DNA of 64,000 nt from Chitinispirillum alkaliphilum. GTDB taxonomy: Bacteria; Fibrobacterota; Chitinivibrionia; Chitinivibrionales; Chitinispirillaceae. A program made the position numbers and the translations under genes. A model generated the notes under the pieces. That model saw only the letters and a program-made list of their open reading frames with translations. It did not search any database and was not told the origin of the DNA. Below, piece after piece: positions 47,923 through 57,283 of the stretch (the stretch's first letter is position 1; each line of letters begins with the position of its first letter). The stretch lies in contig LDWW01000015.1 of the NCBI GenBank assembly GCA_001045525.1, positions 1-64,000 of the forward strand. Direction: 5' to 3'.

Positions 47923-49328
47923 GCAAAGCAGAAACGAAAAAGAAATTTGAATCACGCATTACTATGCGGGAGCAGGACCCAAAAATCAGAGCAGCCAATT
48001 TCCAGGAAGTACCCCACGGGTACTCTGAGCAGGAAGCTGTACAGGAGGCAAAGCGTTGCCTTCAGTGCAAAAAACCCCTGTGTGTCCAGGGCTGTCCTGT
48101 GAATGTGAAAATACCTGAATTCATTGACCTGATCGCAAAGGGTGATTTCGCTGCTGCCGCCAGAAAACTGAAAGAAACAAACGCATTGCCCGCTATATGC
48201 GGAAGAGTATGTCCTCAGGAGGAGCAGTGTGAGTCAAGGTGTATTCTTCAGAAAAAAGGGGTTCCCATTGCTGTAGGGAATCTGGAACGGTTTGCGGCTG
48301 ATTGGGAGCGGGATCACAATGCTGTTAAACTGCCCGGAAAAAAACCTCCCAATGGCAAAAAGGTGGCTATTGCGGGTTCGGGACCCGCTGGTCTTACCTG
48401 TGCTGGTGAGCTGATAAAGGAAGGATTCGAGGTTACCATTTTCGAAGCCTTGCATGAAGCTGGAGGGGTGTTGGTGTATGGAATACCGGAATTCCGTTTG
48501 CCCAAAGAAATTGTAAGGCAGGAAATTGAATACCTTAAAAATCTGGGTGTGAAAATAGAGAAAAATTTTATCATCGGAAAAACTGCCACCATTGAAGAAC
48601 TGCTTAGTGAAGAGGGTTTTGATGCAGTTTTCATAGGCAGTGGGGCAGGGCTGCCCTCATTTATGAAAATAAAGGGGGAAAACAGCATAGGGGTTTATTC
48701 TGCAAATGAGTATCTCACCAGAAGCAATCTGATGAAAGCCTATAGTGACACCCCCTCCACGCCGGTCATGAAGGGTAAGAGCGTGGTTACAATCGGGGGT
48801 GGAAATGTTGCCATGGATTCCGCCCGTACCGCTCTTAGGTTGGGTGCAGATGAATCGAGAATTGTCTACAGAAGAAGTGAATCTGAAATGCCGGCGCGAA
48901 AAGCTGAAGTTCATCATGCCAGGGAAGAGTGTATCATTTTTGAGCTGCTTTGCAACCCGACAGAGATCTTCTCTGATGAGAAAGGGGCAGTGAAGGGTAT
49001 CAGATGTATACGCATGGAGTTGGGAGAACCTGATGCTACCGGGCGAAGAAGACCTGTACCGATTAAAGGAAGTGAATTTACAATCGATTGTGATGTGGTA
49101 GTCATTGCCATCGGGAATAATCCAAATCCATTGATCCCGGAGAGTACTCCGGATCTTGAGGTCTCAAAATGGGGTACCATCGTGGCCGATGAAGCTGATG
49201 GAAGAACTTCAAAAAAATATGTGTATGCAGGAGGCGATATCGTTACCGGGGCTGCAACAGTTATTCTGGCAATGGGAGCCGGAAAAACTGCCGCTCAGAG
49301 TATGATAAAAGATCTCCTAAGCTCTTGA
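47898..49328 (+). CDS. nfnB: NfnB/SudA-type (GltD-like) NADPH oxidoreductase subunit
   Basis: 476 residues. The N-terminal domain has two [4Fe-4S] cysteine sets, RCLQCKKPLCVQGCPVNV and ICGRVCPQEEQCESRC. Two Rossmann domains follow: VAIAGSGPAGLTCAGELIKE (FAD) and VVTIGGGNVAMDSARTALRL (NADPH), with GVLVYGIPEFRLPK and YAGGDIVTGAATVILAMG. The architecture is shared by GltD and NfnB; the adjoining nfnA-like gene and absence of gltB favour NfnB, which bifurcates electrons between NADPH, NADH and ferredoxin. A GltD role cannot be fully excluded. Confidence 0.87.
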   Translation: MQTGRCKMSKAETKKKFESRITMREQDPKIRAANFQEVPHGYSEQEAVQEAKRCLQCKKPLCVQGCPVNVKIPEFIDLIAKGDFAAAARKLKETNALPAICGRVCPQEEQCESRCILQKKGVPIAVGNLERFAADWERDHNAVKLPGKKPPNGKKVAIAGSGPAGLTCAGELIKEGFEVTIFEALHEAGGVLVYGIPEFRLPKEIVRQEIEYLKNLGVKIEKNFIIGKTATIEELLSEEGFDAVFIGSGAGLPSFMKIKGENSIGVYSANEYLTRSNLMKAYSDTPSTPVMKGKSVVTIGGGNVAMDSARTALRLGADESRIVYRRSESEMPARKAEVHHAREECIIFELLCNPTEIFSDEKGAVKGIRCIRMELGEPDATGRRRPVPIKGSEFTIDCDVVVIAIGNNPNPLIPESTPDLEVSKWGTIVADEADGRTSKKYVYAGGDIVTGAATVILAMGAGKTAAQSMIKDLLSS

Positions 49329-49337
49329 TATGCCCAG

Positions 49338-49371
49338 AAGGCAGAATCCTTCTTGCAATTCTGCCTTTCTG
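49338..49371 (+). terminator. Hairpin terminator after nfnAB
   Basis: AAGGCAGAAT (49338-49347) pairs perfectly with ATTCTGCCTT (49358-49367), followed by only a short T-rich tail (TCTG). It lies 9 bp after the stop codon. Confidence 0.6.
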
Positions 49372-49563
49372 ACCCGCCTCTGTTTTGGTGTGATTTGCCT
49401 TCTTTTGCATTGCAATCACACCTTTTTATCACTTCTTTTTTTTATTTCTATATATTATATGAATACAGGTGCAGCAGATATTGAAGATATCTGTTAAACT
49501 GCGTGGCTTAAAATGAATAATATCTTTTTAATCTTTTAAAGTTCTGCTGCAAAGGAGTGGGCT

Positions 49564-51456
49564 ATGGCTAAAGGATCTTTATTGTTGCTGTTCATCTTGT
49601 TGGGTCGGGTTTTTGGGTATTTTGGTGGGGTGTACTACTCCGCAGAGAGCCCCGGTGGTTTGGATCCGCAGAATATCCCCATGTTTATCAATCTTGGGTT
49701 TGATGACAATCGTTATGCTGATGGGGTGGATTGGGTTCTGGATGAGCTTTTGGCCGGACGATACAATAATCAGGGAATTGGAAATAAGGCTACCTTTGAT
49801 GGCACACCTATGGCTGTGAGTTTTTATGTCATAGGAAATGTCGATCTGCCCTGGTCTGAAGACCCCTTCAATCAACCGATTCCAGATGAGCGTCCCGTAA
49901 CCGATGCTTTCAGGAGGGCCTATGATGCGGGGATGGGTATAGGGAATCACACCTGGACACATCAATACAACCTTTACGATCTTTCCGAAAATGAATCGAT
50001 TGGCGGAAGACCGTCTCTTTACATGGAAATAGGCACCTGCTCAAAATATCTGGTAAATATAATGGGTATGCCCGTGCAGCATATTTATGGGTTCAGAACG
50101 CCCTATCTTGCCAATTCTCTGGACGGATCGTCATTTAAGGTTACCCGTGACTTAGGTATACTCTATGACTGCACTCTCAACAACAGCTTGCAGGGAAGTC
50201 GGCCTGCTGAGTGGACAAGAGCGGATTTCCCAGGTCGGATGGATAATGGCTGGACTGCCTGGGGCAGATTCCCGGTTGATAATTTCTGGCAGTTTCCCAA
50301 TGCCACCTATCCTGTTACAGAGGGGGGGACCTTTTCTGACATGGGTTTCGACTCCGGGCCAAACGGATGGCCGGGAGGAGCAAGTGCAACTGCTATGTTC
50401 AACCAGATGAAATGGGCGATTCAGTATCATTATGAAACCAATCGTGCCCCAATAGATCTGGGCTTACACAGCGACTACTATTCTCAGGAAGCCCAGAACA
50501 CACCCGGAAGCGGAGCCAGTCAATTTACCACACCCTTGAATGAGCGCCGCCGGGCTTTGGTCATGCTTCTTGATTGGATAGAGGAAGAGCTTCCTGATGC
50601 CAGAGTTGTTACCAAAATAGACGCAATTCGCTGGCTCACTAACCCTGTTGCTCTTGACGACCTGTCGAGAAATGATGAACTTACTTTCTCTGATGCAAGT
50701 GGGAGCGGCGTTTTGGCAAATATCCACACCATAACTGACGGAAACGGTTCAACAGCAGAAATAATTGATCCATTGTCACTTGGGGGTAACGGGACTGTAA
50801 ATGTAACTGTACAGGATCCACCTACCTGGCGTGTGGAATCATATGCCGGTGTGGTTTACCCGCTAAAAAAGAATATGAGTGAAGTGCATTCTGTGCGTGT
50901 AACCTATAGCTCAGATCTGCCACTGAGGCTTGTTCTTGTCCAGGATGGTTTGGGAATGGGCTCTTATGGTAAGGGGCTGCCTTCAACCAATGGTGAAGTG
51001 AGAGTGGTGGAGCTGCCGGTGATCAGGGATTATTTTGAACTTCCCCGCCCTTATCAGAGCAATGCAGATCTTGATCTCTCAGCAGTTACGGAAGTTGCTC
51101 TTGTGGCTCAGGTTTTCGATACCACAATGAGTGGGACCTTCATTCCAAGCGTCGAGTTTTTCGGAGCTGGTCAGTTGAGTGATGAAGTCAGCGTGGCAAG
51201 TACAAGAAGAGCAAATGTTGAAAGAACATTCAGAGTTGAATCTTCAACAAGATCCGGTGTTTCAATATCAGTTCCTTATTCGGGCCTGTACAATGTAACA
51301 CTCTATAATTTCCGTGGTCAGAGAGTGACTCAGCTCAATCAAAATCTCACCACAGGTAAGAATCTGATTAATTTTGGAAATGTTTCACCCGGCTCCTATA
51401 TATTGAGAATAGAGGGGCGGAGCGGAACCCATACTGCAAGGTTTATGATCAAATAA
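49564..51456 (+). CDS. Secreted CE4 polysaccharide deacetylase with type-IX-like C-terminal sorting domain
   Basis: 630 residues. A signal peptide occupies about 1-18. The NodB-type catalytic domain (about 35-370) has the Asp pair in LGFDDNR (47-48), HTWTH (His129, His133; the metal-binding HxxxH) and RTPY (178-181); a later HSDYY may give the last catalytic His. Long insertions separate the motifs. About 385-540 is a beta-sandwich, possibly carbohydrate-binding. The last ~75 residues (SISVPYSGLYNVTLYNFRGQ, then GSYILRIEG and ARFMIK) have the form of Por/type IX secretion sorting domains, also common in Fibrobacter cellulases. A strong GCAAAGGAG site precedes the ATG. Likely substrate is chitin, xylan or peptidoglycan. 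Confidence 0.82.
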   Translation: MAKGSLLLLFILLGRVFGYFGGVYYSAESPGGLDPQNIPMFINLGFDDNRYADGVDWVLDELLAGRYNNQGIGNKATFDGTPMAVSFYVIGNVDLPWSEDPFNQPIPDERPVTDAFRRAYDAGMGIGNHTWTHQYNLYDLSENESIGGRPSLYMEIGTCSKYLVNIMGMPVQHIYGFRTPYLANSLDGSSFKVTRDLGILYDCTLNNSLQGSRPAEWTRADFPGRMDNGWTAWGRFPVDNFWQFPNATYPVTEGGTFSDMGFDSGPNGWPGGASATAMFNQMKWAIQYHYETNRAPIDLGLHSDYYSQEAQNTPGSGASQFTTPLNERRRALVMLLDWIEEELPDARVVTKIDAIRWLTNPVALDDLSRNDELTFSDASGSGVLANIHTITDGNGSTAEIIDPLSLGGNGTVNVTVQDPPTWRVESYAGVVYPLKKNMSEVHSVRVTYSSDLPLRLVLVQDGLGMGSYGKGLPSTNGEVRVVELPVIRDYFELPRPYQSNADLDLSAVTEVALVAQVFDTTMSGTFIPSVEFFGAGQLSDEVSVASTRRANVERTFRVESSTRSGVSISVPYSGLYNVTLYNFRGQRVTQLNQNLTTGKNLINFGNVSPGSYILRIEGRSGTHTARFMIK

Positions 51457-51470
51457 CTACAACCGCAAAA

Positions 51471-51504
51471 CTACAGGGCAAGGGTTTGCAGGCCCGCCCT
51501 GTAG
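51471..51504. terminator. Inverted repeat between convergent genes, probable terminator
   Basis: CTACAGGGC (51471-51479) and GCCCTGTAG (51496-51504) form a perfect 9-bp stem with a 16-base loop. On the minus strand it is followed at once by TTTT, so it most likely ends the histidine kinase transcript; on the plus strand no T-run follows. Confidence 0.6.
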
Positions 51505-51580
51505 CTTAACATTCTCTGCACCTACAGCAGTAATGCGAACCTCATAAATAGAGCCTGTTTTGAGTTGGAAAAATCTGGAA

Positions 51581-53299
51581 TCAGTTGTACAACGGTAGTT
51601 TTACAATAACTATGCACCCGCGGGGCGATGTGTGGTTGCGAATCGCTACACTACCCTTGTGACCTTCGATTATGCGTCTTACAATGCTTAAACCAAGGCC
51701 GTAGCGCCCCTTCTCAGTAGTGAAAAATGGCTCAAAGATTCTATCCGCACCGGCAAGAGGTAGTCCGGAGCCGTTATCGACAATCCGCACGATTATGTGG
51801 GATTCACCGGGTTCTGCAATATCGATTATAATTTCGGAGTTCCCCGGGCTGTGTTGTGCGGCGTTTTCAAGCAGATGGAGAAACGCTTCAATCAGTTTTT
51901 CCTTTTGAGCCGCAATAATTGCGTTGTGCTCATCTATTGGGGCATTCAATCGTACAGTTCGGTTCTCATGTGTTGAAGAGATTTTCCATAGCTGTATCGT
52001 TTCGTTGCAGATTTTCGCCAGAGAATTTGGAGTCATCTTCTCAGAATCTATGGACAAACCAAGGGTCAGTAATTGCTTTGTTAGATGGGACAGACGTTCT
52101 GTTTGTGATTTGATATGGTAAAAATAGTCCTTGTACTTGTTTTTCTTCCCTAAATCTTTCTGGAGTGCGTCTGAAAGTGAGGCAATACCGTTGAGGGGAT
52201 TACGGACCTCGTGTGCAAGGCCGGATGTGATCTGGGCTAAAGTTGGATCATCATTAATTGTAGTCAGCTGCTCGTTTCTTGCATTCAGATCGTTTTTAAG
52301 TGAGAAGATCCGGGCTGAAACCTTAAGGAACTGAAGGATTTGATCATCAACGAAAAGAGGATTCTTATCAGCAATACAAATAACCCCGCAGAGCTTACCT
52401 GTGCTGCTTATAACCGGCACTCCCAGAAAACTTTTAAAATGGTTGTTCAGGTACTTGAGGTCATCGGAAAACATCAACTTAAGATCTCCGGAAACTCTGC
52501 AGGCATGGCCCTTTTTTATTACTATTCTACAGAACTTCGATGCCAGTTCTGTCCTCCGGAGATATCCCTCTTTGCAGGAAGTTGAAATGTGGAATATCCT
52601 CTTATCCTTTATGAGAGCCACGGAAACGAATTCACACTCAACCAGCTCTGCTATGCATTTCGAAAACAATGAACACTGGGTTTCCCCTGATGTGCATTGG
52701 GTTTCTGTTGCTGTTAATAAACTCTGAAGCAGTTTTTCTGAGCGTAACTGTTTTTGCACTGATAAGGAGGGAACCGTGTGTTCATCGGTATAATAGCCTG
52801 CTTGCATTGCGTCTGAATATGCTTGGGTGCTGCAGACTTTTTCAATAGTTATAATTCTGTAGTGATCCGATTTGTGGATTGAATTCACCACACACTTTAC
52901 TTTTATTTGATTTCTGTTTTTCACCGCAAGATTATGGATACCTTCCCAATAACAGGTCTTTCCGGGGTGGAGCGGTGATAATGGCTGGTCTGTGTCCCTT
53001 GGGGTAAAGATGTCACTTAAGTACATGCATCTTAGTTCTGACTCGTCAAAGAGGCAGATGTTTCTAAACTCATGGTTGGAATATATGATTTTGTTTCTGT
53101 TATTAACTACAACAGATGGTGCAGACAGAGAATTTATAAGCTGCTCAATAAACAATAGAGATTTCTGAGCTGAATGTATAGGGTTAAAATCAAAAATGCC
53201 CGAAACTTTTTTTTCGTTTATAATCTGCCCCCTCTGAGATTTCTCCCCGCTTAGCTCTGTAATTTGTTTTTCAGTGGATATATTGCTAACTTGCTTCAT
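51581..53299 (-). CDS. Cytosolic PAS-GAF sensor histidine kinase
   Basis: 572 residues without TMs. A PAS domain covers about 55-160, and a GAF domain about 190-340 (FKSFLGVPVISSTGKLCGVI). The HisKA phosphoacceptor is His363 in GLAHEVRNPLNG. The ATPase domain has the N-box LLENAAQHSPGN, the G1 motif VDNGSGLPL and G2 YGLGLSIVRRIIEGHKG. The NtrB-like H-box fits pairing with the NtrC-type regulator encoded two genes upstream on the same strand. Signal unknown; a soluble PAS-GAF layout suggests an internal cue. Confidence 0.9.
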   Translation of the reverse strand: MKQVSNISTEKQITELSGEKSQRGQIINEKKVSGIFDFNPIHSAQKSLLFIEQLINSLSAPSVVVNNRNKIIYSNHEFRNICLFDESELRCMYLSDIFTPRDTDQPLSPLHPGKTCYWEGIHNLAVKNRNQIKVKCVVNSIHKSDHYRIITIEKVCSTQAYSDAMQAGYYTDEHTVPSLSVQKQLRSEKLLQSLLTATETQCTSGETQCSLFSKCIAELVECEFVSVALIKDKRIFHISTSCKEGYLRRTELASKFCRIVIKKGHACRVSGDLKLMFSDDLKYLNNHFKSFLGVPVISSTGKLCGVICIADKNPLFVDDQILQFLKVSARIFSLKNDLNARNEQLTTINDDPTLAQITSGLAHEVRNPLNGIASLSDALQKDLGKKNKYKDYFYHIKSQTERLSHLTKQLLTLGLSIDSEKMTPNSLAKICNETIQLWKISSTHENRTVRLNAPIDEHNAIIAAQKEKLIEAFLHLLENAAQHSPGNSEIIIDIAEPGESHIIVRIVDNGSGLPLAGADRIFEPFFTTEKGRYGLGLSIVRRIIEGHKGSVAIRNHTSPRGCIVIVKLPLYN

Positions 53300-53545
53300 G
53301 TATACTGAGTAAGATGCTTATAAGTGAATAAAACTGTTTATATACAATTTGGTTGTAACAGATGTGGTTGTGCCTGTGTTTTCCAGAATGAGGAACAGGT
53401 TCTGAAGTGAATGCGGTTAGCCTCTATTTGGAACTACAAATATAAGTGCTTTCAGAAAGGAAATGGGGAAAAATTGTAATTTAATAAATTCTGAAAATTG
53501 AACCAGATAGTATTACTGTTTTGGTTTTTTATCTGAATAAATTGC

Positions 53546-54052
53546 TCAGGCGTAACATTTCACCTCCGGGGTTGCTGATAATTTCGCCAGGATTGAGCAT
53601 TTGTGATGGTATGGCCCCTTCTCAGACCGGAAGCTGGAATAACCGCCAGAAACATCTTTAAGGTATTGCTTAGCCTGCCGGGAGAGGGAAAGGAGCAGCT
53701 TTTTGGTTTCGGGATCCTCCTCAAGTGTGGAAAGATAGGAGAAGAGTTTAAGGTCTTTTTGCGCTTTCTCCTTTGCATATGTGCGGATTTCCTTAAGGGT
53801 GGTGGATGCAATTGGGTGAAAATTACTTGTGTTTGCCAGTTTCTCTATTTCTTCGTTTGAAATGGTAGTTTGTTTTTTGGCATCAAGCTGGACCTGAACA
53901 AACTGTACACGTTTTTTGCCGGCAAGGTAATAGAGATAGAGTTTTTTATCGTGATTGGTACACATTTTTGCCTGCTGTGCATAAAAGTTTGCGGTTTCCA
54001 GTATTTGTTTAAGGGCAAAGTTGAGGAAATCTGTATAGCGACAGTCGTTCAT
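53546..54052 (-). CDS. Ferritin-like helical protein lacking metal-ligand motifs
   Basis: 168 residues, mostly helical. Its repeating pattern (FALKQILETANFYAQQAK, KLYLYYLAGKKRVQFVQVQL, TLKEIRTYAKEKAQKDLKLF and LLLSLSRQAKQYLKD) resembles the four-helix rubrerythrin/ferritin-like bundle, but the ExxH iron-ligand pairs are absent: helix 2 has KKR where E..H would be. It is cysteine-poor, with a C-terminal HHKC and VKCYA. It lies between a two-component kinase and regulator gene on the same strand, with gaps of about 170 and 250 bp, so it may be co-regulated. Function not known. Confidence 0.55.
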   Translation of the reverse strand: MNDCRYTDFLNFALKQILETANFYAQQAKMCTNHDKKLYLYYLAGKKRVQFVQVQLDAKKQTTISNEEIEKLANTSNFHPIASTTLKEIRTYAKEKAQKDLKLFSYLSTLEEDPETKKLLLSLSRQAKQYLKDVSGGYSSFRSEKGPYHHKCSILAKLSATPEVKCYA

Positions 54053-54220
54053 TTGGTTTTCTCCCTGGAATTGATAAAAAGTGACACACTAACTAACGCA
54101 ATTCGTGTGCCACTTTTCACCTTGATTTCAGGGGAACTTTGGTAAGTTAAGAGCGGTAAGGTCTGGAGCGTTTTTTAAAATAGGAATCAAAATGAGAAAA
54201 TTTTTGACAAAAAAGCTTTT

Positions 54221-55561
54221 TCATGCCGTTGTATGCTGTTGTAATTTATCCAGTTTTCTGTACAATGAAGAGAGTGATATGCCCAGAGCTGAGCTTGTTT
54301 CATACTTATCTCCTCCAAAGTGCTTAAGTGCTTTGACAATGTGGCGTTTCTCAAGATCATCCAGATTCCATATTTCCGGCGTGGGTTCATCGTATTTTGC
54401 ACTGCCGGATGTTTCCAGGCCAGGGAAATGTGCAGGGCTCAGTGGTGCGCCCTGTGCCAGGAGAAGTGCCCGCTCAAGCATATTGCGCAATTCTCTTATG
54501 TTACCGGGCCATTTATAGTTTATGAGCAAATTGATCAGATCCTCTGAGAGCGGAAAGTGCTGATAGCTGAAGCTTGTGAGAACATGCTTTAAAAGCTCTG
54601 CAAGATCGCTTTTTCTCTCCCTTAAAGCCGGAATATTAATTGGAAAAATGCATATCCTGTAATAGAGGTCTTTTCTGAAGTTTCCGCTGTCTGATTCCTC
54701 CATGAGGTTGCGGTTGGTTGCACATACCAGTCTGAAATCGCTTGTGCGGAGTTTGTTTTCACCTATTCTTCTATAGGATTTTTCCTCAATCGTTTTAAGG
54801 AGCTGAGTTTGCACTTCCAGATCCATATCTCCTATTTCATCCAAAAACAGCGTTCCTCCATCTGCAACCTCAATCAATCCGGCACGGTCTTTAATGGCCG
54901 AAGTGAAAGCGCCTTTGGTGTGCCCGAAAAGCTCACTTCTGAGAAGTTCTCCCTTTAGACTTGAACAGTTAACCTCAACAAATGCCTCGTTTTTTCTGGC
55001 ACTGTGGTCGTGAATCCAGCGCGCAAGAACCCCCTTGCCTGTACCGGTTTCCCCATGCAGCAATACTACAGTGTGGTTCATGGCTGCGACATTTGCATAC
55101 TGAAGCACTTTTTCTATTACGGGGCTGGAACCGAAATAGGGTTCTCCCTGCTGGGGGGTGAGACGTTGGTGGATTATGTCCCGTTTGCGAAGGGCTTCAA
55201 ACTCGAGCCCTTTTTTGAGGCTGATGTTGAGATCATCCATGTTTACCGGCTTGGTAAGGAAGTTGTGCGCTCCGAGTTTCATCGCTTTAACGGCGGTTGG
55301 GATATCGCTGATCCCGGTGATAATTATTATAGCGGTGTTTTCGTGGGCGCTTTTAAGCTCCCCTATCCAGTCAATTGAATTGCCGTCGGGAAGCTTGAGA
55401 TCCAAAAGAACTGCATCAAAACTCTCCTTGGAGGTAAGACGCTTGGCATCCTTGAGGCATTTGGCTGTCTGCATAGTGTAGCCGGCTTTGGTCAGGTATC
55501 GGGAATATGCAAATAGTGTGGCTTCTTCATCGTCAACTAAAAGTATCTTGCGTGTTTTCAT
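54221..55561 (-). CDS. NtrC-family sigma54-dependent response regulator
   Basis: 446 residues in the order receiver, AAA+, Fis-type HTH. The receiver has KILLVDDEEA and phospho-Asp54 in VLLDLKLPDG. The AAA+ domain has Walker A GETGTGKG, the sigma54-contact loop as GAFTSA instead of the usual GAFTGA, Walker B LFLDEIGDMD and RLVCATNRN. The C-terminal HTH is ALGISLSSLYRKLDKL. It should activate RpoN promoters on phosphorylation. A GGGAGC site precedes ATG 55561. Its likely kinase is at 51581-53299. Confidence 0.93.
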   Translation of the reverse strand: MKTRKILLVDDEEATLFAYSRYLTKAGYTMQTAKCLKDAKRLTSKESFDAVLLDLKLPDGNSIDWIGELKSAHENTAIIIITGISDIPTAVKAMKLGAHNFLTKPVNMDDLNISLKKGLEFEALRKRDIIHQRLTPQQGEPYFGSSPVIEKVLQYANVAAMNHTVVLLHGETGTGKGVLARWIHDHSARKNEAFVEVNCSSLKGELLRSELFGHTKGAFTSAIKDRAGLIEVADGGTLFLDEIGDMDLEVQTQLLKTIEEKSYRRIGENKLRTSDFRLVCATNRNLMEESDSGNFRKDLYYRICIFPINIPALRERKSDLAELLKHVLTSFSYQHFPLSEDLINLLINYKWPGNIRELRNMLERALLLAQGAPLSPAHFPGLETSGSAKYDEPTPEIWNLDDLEKRHIVKALKHFGGDKYETSSALGISLSSLYRKLDKLQQHTTA

Positions 55562-55813
55562 TCAAAGCTCCCTAAACCAATGGATTAATTTTTCTTTTTT
55601 GTCTCTGAGAATAAGTAAAAGATGCAGCGCGCGCATGCGAAATGTATGCTTACCGTTAAGACCTGCTGAAGCATACTCAATAATCGAGAGTAATTGTAAG
55701 AACTAACAAAATAAATTGTTGTATCTGTGATAACCCACTGAAAAAAGATGCTGCAAAAACCTTACCGAAAAAATTCACGCCACATTTTTACCACTATACC
55801 TACTAATATAACT

Positions 55814-56599
55814 CTATTTGCGATAAACTTCTTTCACAAAACCAAAATTGTCAAAAAGATGGCGTGAGCATAAAAAAAGGTTGATGAAAACCCCAAGCGT
55901 CGTGGAGGCAAATATCGCAATCATCACACCTATCTGATACCGTATGGCTGTCCCGGGGGAAGCTCCTCCAAGTATCTGCCCGGTCATCATCCCCGGAAGA
56001 GAAACAAGACCCATAGTGGCCATTGTAGAAACGGTAGGCGCAAGAGCGCTCTGTACGGATGTGGAAAAAATTGGCCTTGAGGCCTCAAATGGTGTTGCAC
56101 CCATGAAAAGAAAGTTAATGTACTCTTCCTCACGATCTCTTATCTGGGAGGTGTATCTTTCAAGACCCACTATATTTCCCCTCAGACAGTTTCCAAGTAT
56201 CATCCCTGATATAGGTATAAGATAACGGGCATCATAAAAGGGGGTAGGGCCGACTGCAAAAAGAATGAAAAAGGCTACTATCAGGATGGTGCTTATGGAG
56301 AGTCCTGTAAAAGTAATAAGGAAAAGGGGTTTGGATTTTAATCCGCTGTTGGAGCGTATGTTGAAATTTGCAACAAGAATCATGATTAAAATCCATGAAA
56401 AATTGATTAAGGGATGATTGGTGGTAAAAACAACCTCCAGATAAAGCCCAACCAGAAAGAGCTGAATGCTCATCCGCAATATCGCACCGAGTGATCTCCT
56501 CACAAGGGAAGTATCGGTAAGGATGAAAAGTATCACGGGTATCAGGCTCAAGCTGTAGATCCAGATCATATTATAAAAAGACAGCTCCGCAGTGTTCAT
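55814..56599 (-). CDS. fetB: FetB-type (UPF0014/YbbM) ABC transporter permease
   Basis: 261-residue membrane protein of the UPF0014 family, permease of the FetAB iron exporter. About seven TMs. Conserved parts seen are RRSLGAILRMSIQLFLVGLY, LIPISGMILGNCLRG, REEEYINFLFMGATPFEA and TVSTMATMGLVSLPGMMTGQ followed by GASPGTAIRYQIGVM. Starts directly at the last base of the ATPase gene with which it forms the transporter. Iron or another metal as substrate is inferred from E. coli FetAB. Confidence 0.88.
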   Translation of the reverse strand: MNTAELSFYNMIWIYSLSLIPVILFILTDTSLVRRSLGAILRMSIQLFLVGLYLEVVFTTNHPLINFSWILIMILVANFNIRSNSGLKSKPLFLITFTGLSISTILIVAFFILFAVGPTPFYDARYLIPISGMILGNCLRGNIVGLERYTSQIRDREEEYINFLFMGATPFEASRPIFSTSVQSALAPTVSTMATMGLVSLPGMMTGQILGGASPGTAIRYQIGVMIAIFASTTLGVFINLFLCSRHLFDNFGFVKEVYRK

Positions 56600-57283
56600 T
56601 CAGCCCCCATCCCCCCTTCTCTCATACAGATTGGCTCTTTCCCCGTTCTCGATCTCCAAAACCTTGTCAAACGATCTCTTCCAGCCTGAGTTGTGGGTGA
56701 TAACTACAAGGGTTTTTTCCATCCTCAAAAGTAACCTGAGCAAATCTGATTCGTTTTTCTCATCCAATGCCGAAGCGGGCTCATCGATAAGGAAAAGATC
56801 TCTTTCCAAAAGCAGTGCACGTGCGATTGCAAGTCTCTGCTTCTCGCCCCCTGAGAGTGCGGAGGTTTTTCTGTTTAAAATTTCTCCTCTCAGATTCACC
56901 GCTGTGAGCACCTGTTCAATTTTTTCCCGTGAGGGAGTAAGATCTCTGTTTGCCGCAAAAGAAAATGGTAAAAGCAGGCTTTCTTTGACTGATTCTGCTC
57001 CCGGAGCAGCTGTCTGGGGAATGTAGGTAATTTGGGTTCTGAGGGATTTTGCCAGTTTGGGGGTGAGTGGACGATTATTGAAAAGGACCTCTCCTGAGGC
57101 AGGCCTGTGTCTGCCCATCAATGTAAATAGTATAGTGGATTTGCCCGATCCTGAAGGTCCGAAAATGAGTACCTTTTCACCTGCGTCTACAGTGAAGGAT
57201 ATGTTTTTCAGTATCGGGTTCCCTTCCCTGCCAAAAACTGTGACATTTCTGAACTCAATCAGCGGTATTGTCAATTTCTCCAA
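56600..57283 (-). CDS. fetA: ABC transporter ATPase partner of FetB
   Basis: 227 residues: Walker A GPSGSGKST, Q-loop YIPQTAAP, signature LSGGEKQRLAIARAL, Walker B LFLIDEPASALDE and the switch His in VVITHNSGW. It abuts fetB and overlaps the padR-like gene by 29 bp, so it is the ATPase of the FetAB-like exporter. The single NBD and short length fit FetA. Confidence 0.86.
   Translation of the reverse strand: MEKLTIPLIEFRNVTVFGREGNPILKNISFTVDAGEKVLIFGPSGSGKSTILFTLMGRHRPASGEVLFNNRPLTPKLAKSLRTQITYIPQTAAPGAESVKESLLLPFSFAANRDLTPSREKIEQVLTAVNLRGEILNRKTSALSGGEKQRLAIARALLLERDLFLIDEPASALDEKNESDLLRLLLRMEKTLVVITHNSGWKRSFDKVLEIENGERANLYERRGDGG

Noticed and set aside
47898-49328. Glutamate synthase small subunit GltD
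   Set aside because: No gltB is present and the overlapping upstream gene is the NfnA/SudB flavoprotein, so NfnB/SudA fits better, though not with certainty.
56147-56183. Sequence inside fetB resembling the repeat unit (GGAGGTGTAT... CACTATATTT)
   Set aside because: Spacing between the matching blocks differs from the array unit and the segment is ordinary FetB coding sequence; coincidence is the simplest view.
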